NCBI GenBank assembly: GCA_016861165.1
Contig: BOKV01000013.1
Coordinates: 1-64,000 of the forward strand
From: Alphaproteobacteria bacterium
Lineage (GTDB): Bacteria; Pseudomonadota; Alphaproteobacteria; Rhizobiales; Rhizobiaceae
Direction of reading: 5' to 3'
DNA length: 64,000 bases
The translations under genes were made by a program, and so were the position numbers. Below, in pieces: positions 55,437 to 64,000 of the stretch (its first letter is position 1; each line of letters starts with the position of its first letter). The notes under the pieces were generated by a model. The model made no database searches. It saw only the letters and a list, made by a program, of their open reading frames with translations, and was not told the origin of the DNA.

Positions 55437-56090
55437 GTGATCAGGATCAGTCGACGCCGCATGGTCGCGATGCTCGGTGCCGGCGCCTTCGCGGCGGGCG
55501 CGCTCGCCGTCGTCACCGGCGGCCGGTTGGCAACGCCGGCCATGGCGCAGAGCATGGACGAATTGCTGGCGCCGGGGCCGATGCCGGACATGATGATGGG
55601 CGAGGCCGAGGCGCCGGTGACCATCATCGAATACGCCTCGATGACCTGCCCGCACTGCGCCACCTTCCATGCCAACACGCTGCCGGCGCTCAAGGAGCAG
55701 TATGTCGACACCGGCAAGGCGAGGCTGATCTTCCGCGAGTTCCCGTTCGACCCGCGCGCCACGGCCGCCTTCATGCTGGCGCGCTGCGCGCCCGACAACC
55801 AGTATTTCCCGCTGGTCGACGTGCTGTTCCGCCAGCAGCGGGTGTGGGCGCTGGCCGAGGACCCGCGCCCGCCGCTGCTGCAGATCGCCAAGCTCGCCGG
55901 TTTTACACAGGAGTCGTTCGAGGCCTGCTTGAAGAATCAGCAGGTGCTCGACAATGTCCTGGCGGTCAAGAGCAAGGCCGAGAACGATTTCGGGGTGGCC
56001 TCGACACCCACCTTCTTCATCAATGGCGAAAAACACACCGGAGCCCTGTCGATCGAGGAAATGTCGGCGATCATCGACAAGTTCCTCTGA
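55437..56090 (+). CDS. DsbA-family periplasmic thiol-disulfide oxidoreductase
   Basis: A 217-residue protein with a Tat-like signal (ISRRRMVAMLGAGAFAAGALAVV) and a thioredoxin-fold domain with the DsbA-type active site MTCPHCATF. The cis-Pro loop is VASTPTFFING, and the long helical insertion is present. It makes or shuffles disulfides in the periplasm. GTG at 55437 is chosen since GAGGAG lies 6 bases upstream. It precedes smc as in many alphaproteobacteria. Confidence 0.92.
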   Translation: MIRISRRRMVAMLGAGAFAAGALAVVTGGRLATPAMAQSMDELLAPGPMPDMMMGEAEAPVTIIEYASMTCPHCATFHANTLPALKEQYVDTGKARLIFREFPFDPRATAAFMLARCAPDNQYFPLVDVLFRQQRVWALAEDPRPPLLQIAKLAGFTQESFEACLKNQQVLDNVLAVKSKAENDFGVASTPTFFINGEKHTGALSIEEMSAIIDKFL

Positions 56091-56159
56091 TCCGGCCGCC
56101 GTCCGGCGGCCGTCGCCCGGCCCGCTTCGCTGGCCGGCGCACGGCTATTGGTGCAGCCG

Positions 56160-59100
56160 ATGAAGTTCACCAAGCTGCGCCTGCTCGGCTTCAAGTCCTT
56201 CGTCGAGCCGACCGAGTTCCTCATCGAGCGCGGCCTGACCGGCGTCGTCGGCCCGAACGGCTGCGGCAAGTCCAACCTTGTCGAGGCGCTGCGCTGGGTG
56301 ATGGGCGAAAGCTCGTACAAGAACATGCGCGCGTCCGGCATGGACGACGTCATCTTCTCCGGCTCCGGCGCCCGGCCCGCGCGCAACACCGCCGAGGTGA
56401 CGCTGTTCCTCGACAATTCGAACCGCACCGCGCCCGCCGCCTTCAACGACGCCGACGAATTGCAGGTCTCGCGCCGCATCGAGCGCGAGGCGGGCTCGGT
56501 CTACCGCATCAACGGCCGCGAGGTGCGCGCCCGCGACGTGCAGCTCCTGTTCGCCGACGCCTCGACCGGCGCCCGCTCGCCATCGATGGTTGGCCAGGGC
56601 CGCATCGGCGAATTGATCGCCGCCAAGCCGCAGGCCCGGCGCGCCCTGCTTGAGGAGGCGGCCGGCATATCCGGCCTGCACACGCGCCGCCACGAGGCCG
56701 AGCTGCGCCTGCGCGCCGCCGAGCAGAACCTCGAACGGCTCGACGACGTGCTCTCCGAGATGGAGAGCCAGCTCGACAGCCTGAAGCGCCAGGCCCGCCA
56801 GGCCAACCGCTACCGGGCGCTGTCGGCCGACATCCGCCGCGCCGAGGCGCTGCTCCTGCATCTGCGCTGGACGGCGGCCAGGGCGGCCGAGGCCGAGGCG
56901 CAGTCGGCGCTGGCGCAGGCCACCGCCGCCGCCGGCGAAAAGGCCGAGGCCCAGGCCGGGGCGGCCAGGAACCAGGCGATCATCGCAGCCCACCTGCCGC
57001 AGCTGCGCGAGGCGGAGGCGAAGGCGGCCGCCGCCCTGCAGCGCCTCACCCTGGCGCTCGGCCAGGTCGAGGAGGAGGCCCGGCGCGCCGCCGCCCGCCA
57101 GCGCGAACTGGGCGAGCGCCGCGCCGACCTCGAAGCCGACATCGCCCGCGAGGAGAAGCTCATCGCCGACAACGGCGCCGCGCTTGAACGTCTCGCCGCC
57201 GAGCAGGGCGAACTGGAAGCCGAGGCCGGCGCCGCGGCCGCGCGCGAGGCCGAGGTGGCGGCGCGGCTGGCCGCCGCCCGCGTCGCGCTCGAACAAAGCG
57301 AGCAGCGCCTGGCCGAGCTGACCGCGTCGACCGCCGCCGAACGCGCCCGCCGCGACCAGACCGGGCGCGCGCTGAACGAGGCGAGCGCCCGCCGCGCCCG
57401 CCTCGCCGCCGAACTCGTCCGCGTCGAACAGGAGCTGGCGGCGCTGGCCGAGCGGATCGCCGGCCTCGACGACCTCGCCGCAGGTCGCGGGCGGGTTGCG
57501 GCGCTGGAAGCGCGCGCCGCCGATGCCGAGGCCGCCGCACTGGCCGCCGAGGCGGCGGCCGAGACCGCCCGCGCCGCCGAGCAGGCGCGGCGCGGCCCGC
57601 TCGCCGAGGCACAGGCGGCGGTGGGCCGCATCGAAACCGAGCGGGCGACGCTCGCCCGCGTGCTCAACCAGGCCGGACACGACCTGTTTGCGGCCATCGT
57701 CGAAAACGTCTCGGTGGCGCCCGGCTACGAGACGGCGGTGGGCGCCGCGCTCGGCGAGGACCTCGACATCCCGGCCGACCCGGCGGCGCCGGCGCACTGG
57801 TCGCTGGTGCCGGCGGCGGCGGACGACCCGGCATTGCCGGAGGGCGTCGAGCCGCTCGCCGCCTTCGTCACCGCGCCGCCCGAGCTCGCCCGACGCCTCG
57901 CCCAGATCGGCATCGCCACCCGCGCCGACGGCGCCCGCCGGCAGGCGGCGCTGAAGCCCGGCCAGCGCCTCGTCTCGGTCGAGGGCGACCTGTGGCGCTG
58001 GGACGGCCTGACCGCCAGCGCCGAGGCGCCGACGCCGGCCGCCCAGCGGCTTGCCCAGAAGAACCGGCTGGTCGAGCTCAAGGGCGAGGCTGCGGCCGCC
58101 GCCGCCCGCCTTGATGAGGCACAGGCGCAATTCGCCGCCGCCGCCGAAGCCGCCGAGGCCGCCGCCGGCGCCGAGCGCGCCGCCCGCGAAGGCTGGCGCG
58201 CCGCCCAGAAGGAGCTCGCCGCCGCCCGCGACGAACTGGCCGCCGCCGAGCGCGCCGTCGGGCAATTGGCGAGCCGCCGCGCCGCGCTGGAGGAGACCAG
58301 GGCCCGCCTCGGCGCCGACATCGCCGACGCCGAAACGGCCGTCGCCGACGCCGAGGCCGGGCTCGCCGCCATCGGCGACCTGTCGGCGATGGAGGCAGCT
58401 CTCGGCGATGGGCGCCGCGTGGTCGAGGCCGACCGCGCCGGGCTCGCCCGCGCCACCGCCGAGGCCGAGGGGCTCGCCCGCGAGGCACAGATCCGCGACC
58501 GGCGGCTGGCGGCCATCGCCGCCGACATTGCCGGCTGGCGCGAGCGCGCCGCCAATGCCGAGAGGCAGATCGCCACGCTGAAGGAGCGGCTCACCGAATG
58601 CGCCGGCGAACTGGAACGGGTCGCCGACCTGCCCGGCCGCATCGACGCAGAGCGCCGCGCGCTCAACACGCGGATCGCCGAGGCCGAGGGGAAGCGCCGC
58701 CAGGCCGCCGACACGCTCGCCGCCGCCGAGACCGAGCTTGCCGCCGCCGACCGCGCCGCCCGCGCAGCGCTCGATGCGCTGTCGGAAGCGCGCGAGGCGC
58801 GCGCCCGCGCCGAGGAACGGCTCGGCGCGTCGGCCGAGCGCCGCGCCGAAATCGAGGCGCGCATCGGCGAGGAGCTGGGCTGCGCCCCGCACGAGGCGCT
58901 CGGCCGCGCCGAGCTTGGCCCCGGCGGCGCCCTGCCGGAACTCGCCGCGATAGAGCGCGACCTCGACAAGGCGAGGGCCGAGCGCGAGCGGCTGGGCGCC
59001 GTCAACCTGCGCGCCGAGGCCGAGGCCGCCGAGATCGCCGAGCGCCGCGACGCGCTTGTCAGCGAGCGCGACGACCTGATCGAGGCGATCCGCCGCCTGC

Positions 59101-59618
59101 GCGCCGGCATCCAGAGCCTGAACCGCGAGGGCCGCGAGCGGCTGCTCGCCGCCTTCGGCGCCGTCGACGATCACTTCCGCCGGCTGTTCACCCATCTCTT
59201 CGGCGGCGGCACCGCCGAACTGCAGCTCGTCGAATCCGACGACCCGCTCGAAGCGGGGCTCGAAATCATCGCCCGCCCGCCCGGCAAGAAGCCGCAGACG
59301 ATGACGCTGTTGTCCGGCGGCGAGCAGGCGCTGACCGCGCTGGCGCTGATCTTCGCCGTGTTCCTGACCAATCCGGCGCCGATCTGCGTGCTCGACGAGG
59401 TCGACGCGCCGCTCGACGACCACAATGTCGAGCGCTTCTGCAACCTGATGGACGAGATGGTTGCCCTAACCGACACCCGTTTCGTCATCATCACCCACAA
59501 CCCGATCACCATGGCGCGCATGGACCGCCTGTTCGGCGTCACCATGGCCGAGCGCGGCGTGAGCCAGCTCGTCTCGGTGGACCTCGAGCAGGCGGAGCGG
59601 ATCAGGGAAGCGGGGTAG
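56160..59618 (+). CDS. smc: Chromosome segregation protein SMC
   Basis: A 1152-residue ATPase of the condensin complex. The N-terminal ATPase head (MKFTKLRLLGFKSFVEPTEF, Walker A GPNGCGKSNLVEALRWVMGE) is followed by a long Ala/Glu/Arg-rich coiled coil, a hinge of about 150 residues in the middle (around HDLFAAIVENVSVAPGYE to PTPAAQRLAQKN), a second coiled coil and the C-terminal head with LSGGEQALTALALIFAV (signature) and ICVLDEVDAPLDDHN (Walker B). It organises and segregates the chromosome with ScpA/B. The GTG upstream is possible, but ATG 56160 gives the canonical MKFTKLR start. Confidence 0.95.
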   Translation: MKFTKLRLLGFKSFVEPTEFLIERGLTGVVGPNGCGKSNLVEALRWVMGESSYKNMRASGMDDVIFSGSGARPARNTAEVTLFLDNSNRTAPAAFNDADELQVSRRIEREAGSVYRINGREVRARDVQLLFADASTGARSPSMVGQGRIGELIAAKPQARRALLEEAAGISGLHTRRHEAELRLRAAEQNLERLDDVLSEMESQLDSLKRQARQANRYRALSADIRRAEALLLHLRWTAARAAEAEAQSALAQATAAAGEKAEAQAGAARNQAIIAAHLPQLREAEAKAAAALQRLTLALGQVEEEARRAAARQRELGERRADLEADIAREEKLIADNGAALERLAAEQGELEAEAGAAAAREAEVAARLAAARVALEQSEQRLAELTASTAAERARRDQTGRALNEASARRARLAAELVRVEQELAALAERIAGLDDLAAGRGRVAALEARAADAEAAALAAEAAAETARAAEQARRGPLAEAQAAVGRIETERATLARVLNQAGHDLFAAIVENVSVAPGYETAVGAALGEDLDIPADPAAPAHWSLVPAAADDPALPEGVEPLAAFVTAPPELARRLAQIGIATRADGARRQAALKPGQRLVSVEGDLWRWDGLTASAEAPTPAAQRLAQKNRLVELKGEAAAAAARLDEAQAQFAAAAEAAEAAAGAERAAREGWRAAQKELAAARDELAAAERAVGQLASRRAALEETRARLGADIADAETAVADAEAGLAAIGDLSAMEAALGDGRRVVEADRAGLARATAEAEGLAREAQIRDRRLAAIAADIAGWRERAANAERQIATLKERLTECAGELERVADLPGRIDAERRALNTRIAEAEGKRRQAADTLAAAETELAAADRAARAALDALSEAREARARAEERLGASAERRAEIEARIGEELGCAPHEALGRAELGPGGALPELAAIERDLDKARAERERLGAVNLRAEAEAAEIAERRDALVSERDDLIEAIRRLRAGIQSLNREGRERLLAAFGAVDDHFRRLFTHLFGGGTAELQLVESDDPLEAGLEIIARPPGKKPQTMTLLSGGEQALTALALIFAVFLTNPAPICVLDEVDAPLDDHNVERFCNLMDEMVALTDTRFVIITHNPITMARMDRLFGVTMAERGVSQLVSVDLEQAERIREAG

Positions 59619-59645
59619 TCCCTGCGGCGTGCCTATATCCGGAAG

Positions 59646-60110
59646 GTGCGAGCCGTGACGACGCTCTACATCGACGCTGACGCCTGCCCGGTGAAGGGCG
59701 AGGCCAAGCGCGTGGCGACCCGGCTGGAAATCCCGATGGTGCTGGTCTGCAATGGTGGCCTGCGGCCCTCGAGGAATCCACTCGTGTCGCTCAGGATCGT
59801 CGCCGAGGGGCCGGACGCCGCCGACCGCTGGATCGCCGACAATTGCGGCCCCGGCGATATCGTCGTCACCGCCGACATTCCGCTTGCCGACCGCTGCCTG
59901 AAGGCCGGCGCGCATGTCCTGCAGCACGATGGTCAGGTCCTGACCCCAGCCAATATCGGCGAGCGGCTGGCGACCCGCGACCTGATGAAGGATATCCGCG
60001 CCGCCGACCCGTTCCACCAGGGCGGCGGACCGGCCTTTTCCAACGCAGACCGCTCGCGTTTTCGGCAGTCGCTCGACAGGCTGGCGAGGCTCGCGCTACG
60101 CAAGCAATGA
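59646..60110 (+). CDS. YaiI/YqxD-family (DUF188) protein
   Basis: A 154-residue protein with [61 protein letters not shown] and [25 protein letters not shown], features of the UPF0178 family. The acidic pattern DAD and TADIPLAD resembles PIN-like nucleases, but no function is established. GTG at 59646 or 59655 can start it. Confidence 0.9.
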   Translation: MRAVTTLYIDADACPVKGEAKRVATRLEIPMVLVCNGGLRPSRNPLVSLRIVAEGPDAADRWIADNCGPGDIVVTADIPLADRCLKAGAHVLQHDGQVLTPANIGERLATRDLMKDIRAADPFHQGGGPAFSNADRSRFRQSLDRLARLALRKQ

Positions 60111-60236
60111 GGGGACGATCCTGCTTGCTATCACAGGTAAGCCAGCGGCTCGGGATGAGGCCAGGCAAAGCACGATCGCCGTTGTGGGCACGTCATCGGT
60201 CCAGTCCACTGCCTGAATATGTTGATCAGCCAATAG

Positions 60237-60262
60237 ACCCCGGTTTGCATGGCAACCGGGGT
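60237..60262. terminator. Hairpin downstream of the second higBA
   Basis: ACCCCGGTT (60237-60245) and AACCGGGGT (60254-60262) form a perfect 9-bp stem with an 8-base loop, 56 bases beyond the higA stop on the minus strand. There is only a short T-rich tail on that side. Confidence 0.5.
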
Positions 60263-60317
60263 GACGGCCGAGTTGCGGGCATCCCCAAGAAAAGCGCATA
60301 CGAGCCGCGCCTCCTCC

Positions 60318-60617
60318 CTACACCGCCTCCCCCAGCGGCTTGATCTTGGCCAGTTCGCTGGCCATGCCCGCCTTGGCAATCGCCGTGTCGTAGCTCGCCT
60401 GCAACCGCAGCCACCAGCCGTCGGAAAGGCCGAAGAGCCGGCACAGCCGCAAATCGGTATCGGCGGTGATCGCGCGCTTTCCGGCGACGATATCGCCGAT
60501 CCGCTGCGGCGGCACGCCGATCAGCTTGGCGAGGCGGTATTTCGTCATTGCCAGCGGCGCCAGGAACTCCTCGGCCAGCATTTCGCCGGGGGAAACGGGA
60601 TCGATGTGGCGAGCCAT
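60318..60617 (-). CDS. higA: HigA-type antitoxin, second copy
   Basis: A 99-residue antitoxin with the HigA helix-turn-helix: [60 protein letters not shown]. The start at 60617 has AGGAG upstream. It lies 13 bases downstream of its toxin gene. It is related to but clearly different from the copy at 47.3 kb. Confidence 0.93.
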   Translation of the reverse strand: MARHIDPVSPGEMLAEEFLAPLAMTKYRLAKLIGVPPQRIGDIVAGKRAITADTDLRLCRLFGLSDGWWLRLQASYDTAIAKAGMASELAKIKPLGEAV

Positions 60618-60630
60618 GGCTGAACTCCTC

Positions 60631-60909
60631 TCAGTGATAGTCGACGATCTCGACATCGTGCGGGCCGTCGTCCTTCCAGCGGAAGCAGAGGCGATATTGA
60701 TCGTTGATGCGGACGCTCCACTGGCCGGCGCGGTCGCCGCTCAGCGCTTCGAGGCGGTTTCCCGGCGGCGCCCGCATGTCCGCCAATCTCTCGGCAAGGT
60801 CGAGTTGCACCAGCTTGCGCAATGCCTGGCGCTCGATCGCCGCCCATTTGCGGACCCGTTCGCGCCGGAACAGCCTCTCGGTATCGCCGGAGCGAAAGGA
60901 CCGGATCAT
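60631..60909 (-). CDS. higB: HigB-type toxin, second copy
   Basis: A 92-residue HigB-like toxin. It shares the core PPGNRLEALSGDRAGQWSVRINDQYRLCFRW and the C-terminal DVEIVDYH with the toxin at 47.1 kb, so the two are paralogues. ATG 60909 is the start; the frame runs 2 codons further upstream to a TTG. It is next to an AT-rich upstream stretch expected to hold the promoter. Confidence 0.92.
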   Translation of the reverse strand: MIRSFRSGDTERLFRRERVRKWAAIERQALRKLVQLDLAERLADMRAPPGNRLEALSGDRAGQWSVRINDQYRLCFRWKDDGPHDVEIVDYH

Positions 60910-61011
60910 GCGCAATATTCACGCATCGCGTTATTGATGTCAAGCGTTAATATGATCGGCTGCCCGCCCCGGTCGCCACCCGGCGTGGACGCTGCAACGC
61001 GCCCGGATTGC

Positions 61012-61152
61012 CCCTGCCCCTCGTGGGGAGGAGTTGGGGAGGGGCGTGAGCGAGCAGAGTGGCGCCGTCGAAGGTGGAAACGCCGCTTGCCCCACCCGGT
61101 TCAGCCTCGCTGCGCTCGGCTTCACCGACCTCCCCACAAGGGGGAGGTGGAG
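61012..61152. repeat. Intergenic palindromic repeat element (MITE-like)
   Basis: CCCCTCGTGGGGAG (61017-61030) and CTCCCCACAAGGGGG (61130-61144) are near-perfect inverted copies that bracket a roughly 100-base interior with its own palindrome, CCTCGCTGCGCTCGG, at about 61106. Such elements are frequent between genes of Rhizobiales, a recollection. It lies between the higB copy and the ABC ATPase gene, in the 294-base gap 60910-61203. Confidence 0.5.
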
Positions 61153-61203
61153 AGAGCGTTGCAGGCCCGACGATGACGAACCGAGGGAATCCGGTGGCGC
61201 ACG

Positions 61204-61962
61204 CTACCGCAGCACGGTGCGCAGGAAGGCGCGGGTGCGCTCCTGGCGCGGCGCGGTGAAGATCGCCGCCGGCGGCCCCTCCTCGGCGATCCGCCCGTCG
61301 TCGATGAAGCAGACGCGGTCGGCCGCCTCGCGCGCGAAGCTCATCTCGTGCGTGGCGATCACCATGGTCATGCCGTCGGCCCGCAACTGCCGCAGCACGT
61401 CGAGCACCTCGCCGACGAGTTCCGGATCGAGTGCCGAGGTGATCTCGTCGAACAGCATCACCTCGGGCTGCATGGCGAGCGCGCGGATGATCGCCACGCG
61501 CTGCTGCTGGCCGCCGGAGAGCTGGTCGGGATATTTGCGCATGTGCTGGGCGAGGTTGAAGCGGGCAAACAGCGCCTCGGCCGCCGGCTCCGCCTCGGCC
61601 GCGCTCAGGCCGAGCACGCGGCGCGGCGCCAGCGTCACATTGGCGAGCGCGCTCATGTGCGGGAACAGGTTGAACGACTGAAAGACGATGCCGATGCGCC
61701 GCCGGATCGGCCCGGGGTCGAGCCCCGGCTCGGAAATGTCGACCCCGTCGAGCCGCACGAAGCCCTCGTCGACCGGCTCCAGCAGGTTGATGCAGCGCAG
61801 CAGCGTCGACTTGCCGGAGCCGGACGGCCCGATCAGGCAGACCATCTCGCCGCGGGCGATGTCGAGGTCGACGCCGTCCAGCACCGTGTGCTGGCCGAAG
61901 CGCTTGACCACGCCGGAAAGCGCGAGCTTGGGCCCGCCGGCGCGCTCGTCAGCTGCGCGCAT
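61204..61962 (-). CDS. Polar amino-acid ABC transporter ATPase (GlnQ-type)
   Basis: A 252-residue ATPase with Walker [16 protein letters not shown], a Q-loop in [19 protein letters not shown], signature [17 protein letters not shown], Walker [15 protein letters not shown] and switch His [10 protein letters not shown]. These match the polar amino-acid transporter ATPases. It is the last gene of the operon and overlaps the permease gene by 14 bases. Confidence 0.92.
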   Translation of the reverse strand: MRAADERAGGPKLALSGVVKRFGQHTVLDGVDLDIARGEMVCLIGPSGSGKSTLLRCINLLEPVDEGFVRLDGVDISEPGLDPGPIRRRIGIVFQSFNLFPHMSALANVTLAPRRVLGLSAAEAEPAAEALFARFNLAQHMRKYPDQLSGGQQQRVAIIRALAMQPEVMLFDEITSALDPELVGEVLDVLRQLRADGMTMVIATHEMSFAREAADRVCFIDDGRIAEEGPPAAIFTAPRQERTRAFLRTVLR

Positions 61963-62758
61963 CGCGTTCCCGGTTCAACAGGTAGTCGGCATAGCGCGTC
62001 GCCGGCACGGTGACGGCGAGGAAGATCACGGCGGCCACCACATAGGGAGTGAAATTGGCGAGCAGGCTCTTGAACACGCCGGCCTGGCGCAGGATTTCGA
62101 CCGGTCCGATGAAGCTCAGCAGCGCCACGTCCTTCTGCAGCGCGATCAGCATGTTCATGTTGGCCGGCACCACGCGGCGCACCGCCTGCGGCAGCACGAC
62201 GAAGCGCATCACGTCGCCTTCGCTCAAGCCGAGCGAGATGCCGGCGGCGCGCTGGCTCGGATGGACGCTCTCGATGCCGGAGCGCAGGATTTCGGCGACA
62301 TAGGCGCTGTAGGTCAGGACCAGCGCCACCGTTCCCCAGATATAGGGGCTGTTCCACGGCCGCGGCAGGCCGAGGCCGGGAATGCCGAAACCGATCAGAT
62401 AGATGACCAGCACCACCGGCACGCCGCGGAAGATGTCGACATAGAGCATGGCGAACAGGCGCAGCGGGAACAGGCCCGGCGCCCGCGTCGAGCGGCACAG
62501 CGCCACGATCAGGCCAACCAGCGCGATCATCGGCGCCGACCAGGCGAAGATGGCGACATCGACGAGGAAGGCTTCCAGGAGCCGCGGGAAGGTGCGCACG
62601 AAGATGTCGGCACTGAAGAAGCTCTGCTGCACCCGCGGCCAGCCAGGCGCGAGCGGCACGAGCAGGATCAGCGCCGCCAGCGTGCAGGCCGTGCTGACCG
62701 AGGCGATCAGCACGGCGCGGCGCCGCTGGCGGGCCTCGTATGTTTGGCGCCGGTTCAA
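61949..62758 (-). CDS. Polar amino-acid ABC transporter permease (HisM/GlnP-type)
   Basis: A 269-residue permease with an N-terminal membrane segment and the family motif in [41 protein letters not shown], the EAA loop. About 5 membrane helices are seen, with [39 protein letters not shown] typical. It forms a homodimeric channel with the ATPase. Confidence 0.92.
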   Translation of the reverse strand: MNRRQTYEARQRRRAVLIASVSTACTLAALILLVPLAPGWPRVQQSFFSADIFVRTFPRLLEAFLVDVAIFAWSAPMIALVGLIVALCRSTRAPGLFPLRLFAMLYVDIFRGVPVVLVIYLIGFGIPGLGLPRPWNSPYIWGTVALVLTYSAYVAEILRSGIESVHPSQRAAGISLGLSEGDVMRFVVLPQAVRRVVPANMNMLIALQKDVALLSFIGPVEILRQAGVFKSLLANFTPYVVAAVIFLAVTVPATRYADYLLNRERDARS

Positions 62759-62789
62759 CGGGTGTCTGGCGATCGTCGGCGCGCGCCCC

Positions 62790-63629
62790 TCACTCGATCA
62801 CCGGCACGCCGGTCGCCTCCTGCAGCCATTCGGCCTCGATCGCCGCCAGCGTGCCGTCGGCCTTCAGCGCCTCGAGCGCCTCGTCGACGCAGGTTCTCAG
62901 CGCGCTCCCCTCCGGCATCAGCAGGCCGAACTGGTCGGGATTGTCGGCCCGGTCGGCCGGGAACTGGCCGAGCACGACGCCATCGTCGAGCACGACGGCG
63001 GCAAGATAGAGCGCCGTCGGCAGGTCGAAGATCGCCGCGTCGATCTGGCCCGCCTTCATCGCCTCGGTGACGTTGGTGTTGTCGTCATAGAGCAGGGGAT
63101 CGCTCTGCGGAGCGATGATCTCGGTCACGACCGGCTGCGCCGTGGTGCCGGCCATGACCCCCCATTTCAGCGCCTTCAGCGAGGCGAGCTCCGGCCTGGC
63201 GCCGGCCTCGACGCTCGGCTTGCGCACCAGCACCGCCATCGCCGCCGAATAATATGGCACCGAGAAGTCGACCACCTGCTCGCGCTCCGGCGTGATCGAA
63301 TATTGCTGCAGGTTGAAGTCGAAATTCTTGGCACCGGGCTGGATTGCCTCGTCGAAGGTCGAGCGCGTCCACACGACGTCCTCGCGGGCAAAGCCCATCC
63401 TGTCGGCGACGGCATAGGCGACCGCCGCCTCGAAGCCCTTGCCGTCCTCCGGCTTGTCGTCGACCACCCACGGATAGTAGGCCGGATTGCCGGTGGCGAT
63501 CGTCAGCTTGCCCTCCACCAACGTCTTGCCCTGCGCGCATTCGCCGGCCGCCTGCGCGCCGCCGGCGGCGACCGCCAGCCCCAGCGCGAAGACGCCGAAA
63601 AACAGCCCCATGGTCTGCGATTTGGTCAT
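62790..63629 (-). CDS. Polar amino-acid ABC substrate-binding protein
   Basis: A 279-residue periplasmic protein. The signal peptide (MGLFFGVFALGLAVAAGGAQAAG) is followed by the PBPb fold: GKLTIATGNPAYYPWVVDDKPEDGKGFEAAVAYAVADRMG, FDFNLQQYSITPEREQVVDFSVPYYSAAMAVLV, WGVMAGTTAQPV and CVDEALEALKADGTLAAIEAEWL. The family binds polar amino acids such as glutamine, glutamate or ectoine. It is the first gene of a three-gene operon, 31 bases before the permease gene. Confidence 0.92.
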   Translation of the reverse strand: MTKSQTMGLFFGVFALGLAVAAGGAQAAGECAQGKTLVEGKLTIATGNPAYYPWVVDDKPEDGKGFEAAVAYAVADRMGFAREDVVWTRSTFDEAIQPGAKNFDFNLQQYSITPEREQVVDFSVPYYSAAMAVLVRKPSVEAGARPELASLKALKWGVMAGTTAQPVVTEIIAPQSDPLLYDDNTNVTEAMKAGQIDAAIFDLPTALYLAAVVLDDGVVLGQFPADRADNPDQFGLLMPEGSALRTCVDEALEALKADGTLAAIEAEWLQEATGVPVIE

Positions 63630-63752
63630 GTTGCAACGCTCCCTGATCCCAACCTGGCGGGAACAGAGTTGGACATTTCCCGGCCGTTGTCCAGTGTCGC
63701 GCAGGCGCTTGCAGGAGCGCTCGCCGGGGCGCTCGCCGGGCGGTCACACGGC

Positions 63753-64000
63753 CTATTCGCACACCAGCGTGCGGCCGCGGTGGCGGCCATGCATGAAGAC
63801 GTAGTTGCAGCTATAGATCTCGCCCCAGCGCCAGCGCCGGTCGATGACCGCGATGTTGGGGTCGCCGGTCGCGGCACGGATGTCGTCGGTCACCCGGTCG
63901 CCGAAATAGGCATGCGGGCGCAGCAGCCGTTGCAGCTTCTGCTGCGGCGTGCCGGTCACCAGCTGGGCCAGTTCGAGTGGCCCGCTCTCACTTTCGGTGG
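63753..64000 (-). CDS. Unrecognised protein, C-terminal part (cut by window end)
   Basis: The minus-strand frame is open from the window end to a stop at 63753, giving the last 82 residues. It reads GPLELAQLVTGTPQQKLQRLL, then PHAYFGDRVTDDIRAATGDPNIAVIDRRWRWGEIYSCNYVF and ends HGRHRGRTLVCE, with Cys near each end of the final part. The origin of the N-terminus lies outside. I do not recognise the family. It is upstream of and on the same strand as the amino-acid ABC genes, 123 bases away. Confidence 0.55.
   Translation of the reverse strand, partial: TESESGPLELAQLVTGTPQQKLQRLLRPHAYFGDRVTDDIRAATGDPNIAVIDRRWRWGEIYSCNYVFMHGRHRGRTLVCE

Noticed and set aside
56145-59423. A 1092-codon minus-strand open frame opposite smc
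   Set aside because: Gly/Ala/Arg low-complexity shadow of the coiled-coil gene.

Overview
The window is GC-rich alphaproteobacterial DNA, most likely from a member of Hyphomicrobiales (Rhizobiales). The pointers are a CcrM-type methyltransferase gene followed by a HAD-family gene, mutY, a DUF721 gene, a DsbA-like gene and smc; the cytochrome oxidase run ctaD-ctaB-coxF-ctaG-ctaE-DUF983-SURF1 continuing into ispH-thrB-rnhA-DUF2585; and tRNA-Tyr/tRNA-Gly close to rlmB. No rRNA, CRISPR array or complete prophage is visible.

Region 1 (1-5.3 kb): the 3' end of an ISAs1-type transposase, tRNA-Gly and tRNA-Tyr, an amidohydrolase, rlmB, a secreted DUF3421/DM9-like protein preceded by a perfect CRP-type palindrome, two small secreted proteins, tRNA-Thr, and then about 590 bases of remnants. 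The remnants include short IS-like repeats and a methyltransferase gene cut off after about 40 codons.

Region 2 (5.3-15.0 kb): a visibly less GC-rich metabolic module. An iclR gene diverges from an operon for an NTF2-like protein, an FAA-hydrolase, a RidA-family protein, a cupin and a complete branched-chain-type ABC importer (permeases, two ATPases, Tat-type binding protein). A convergent MetE-like zinc methyltransferase closes it. An 18-of-20-base direct repeat lies just outside each end, suggesting an acquired catabolic island with an unknown substrate. The intergenic region has a strong sigma-70-like promoter and a palindrome that fits an IclR operator.

Region 3 (15.1-30.7 kb): mltA, a HAD phosphatase, a single-polypeptide Type IIG-like restriction-modification enzyme, a ThDP enzyme paired with an acyl-CoA synthetase, a DUF1036 protein, a GNAT, an OafA-like acyltransferase, an orphan xanthine-dehydrogenase-family molybdenum subunit and a GT39-like membrane glycosyltransferase.

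Region 4 (30.9-39.7 kb): the aa3-type oxidase operon without ctaC, with an FNR/FixK-like box upstream, running into isoprenoid (ispH), threonine (thrB) and RNase H (rnhA) genes.

Region 5 (39.7-64 kb): mostly housekeeping genes (peroxiredoxin, yqgE, an EAL regulator with a degenerate GGDQF motif, an M16 peptidase, thrC, a TagI-like glycosylase, ccrM, mutY, smc) punctuated by three toxin-antitoxin modules (two related HigBA, one VapBC). It ends with a polar amino-acid ABC importer. All functions are inferred from reading the translated sequences; no database search was run.
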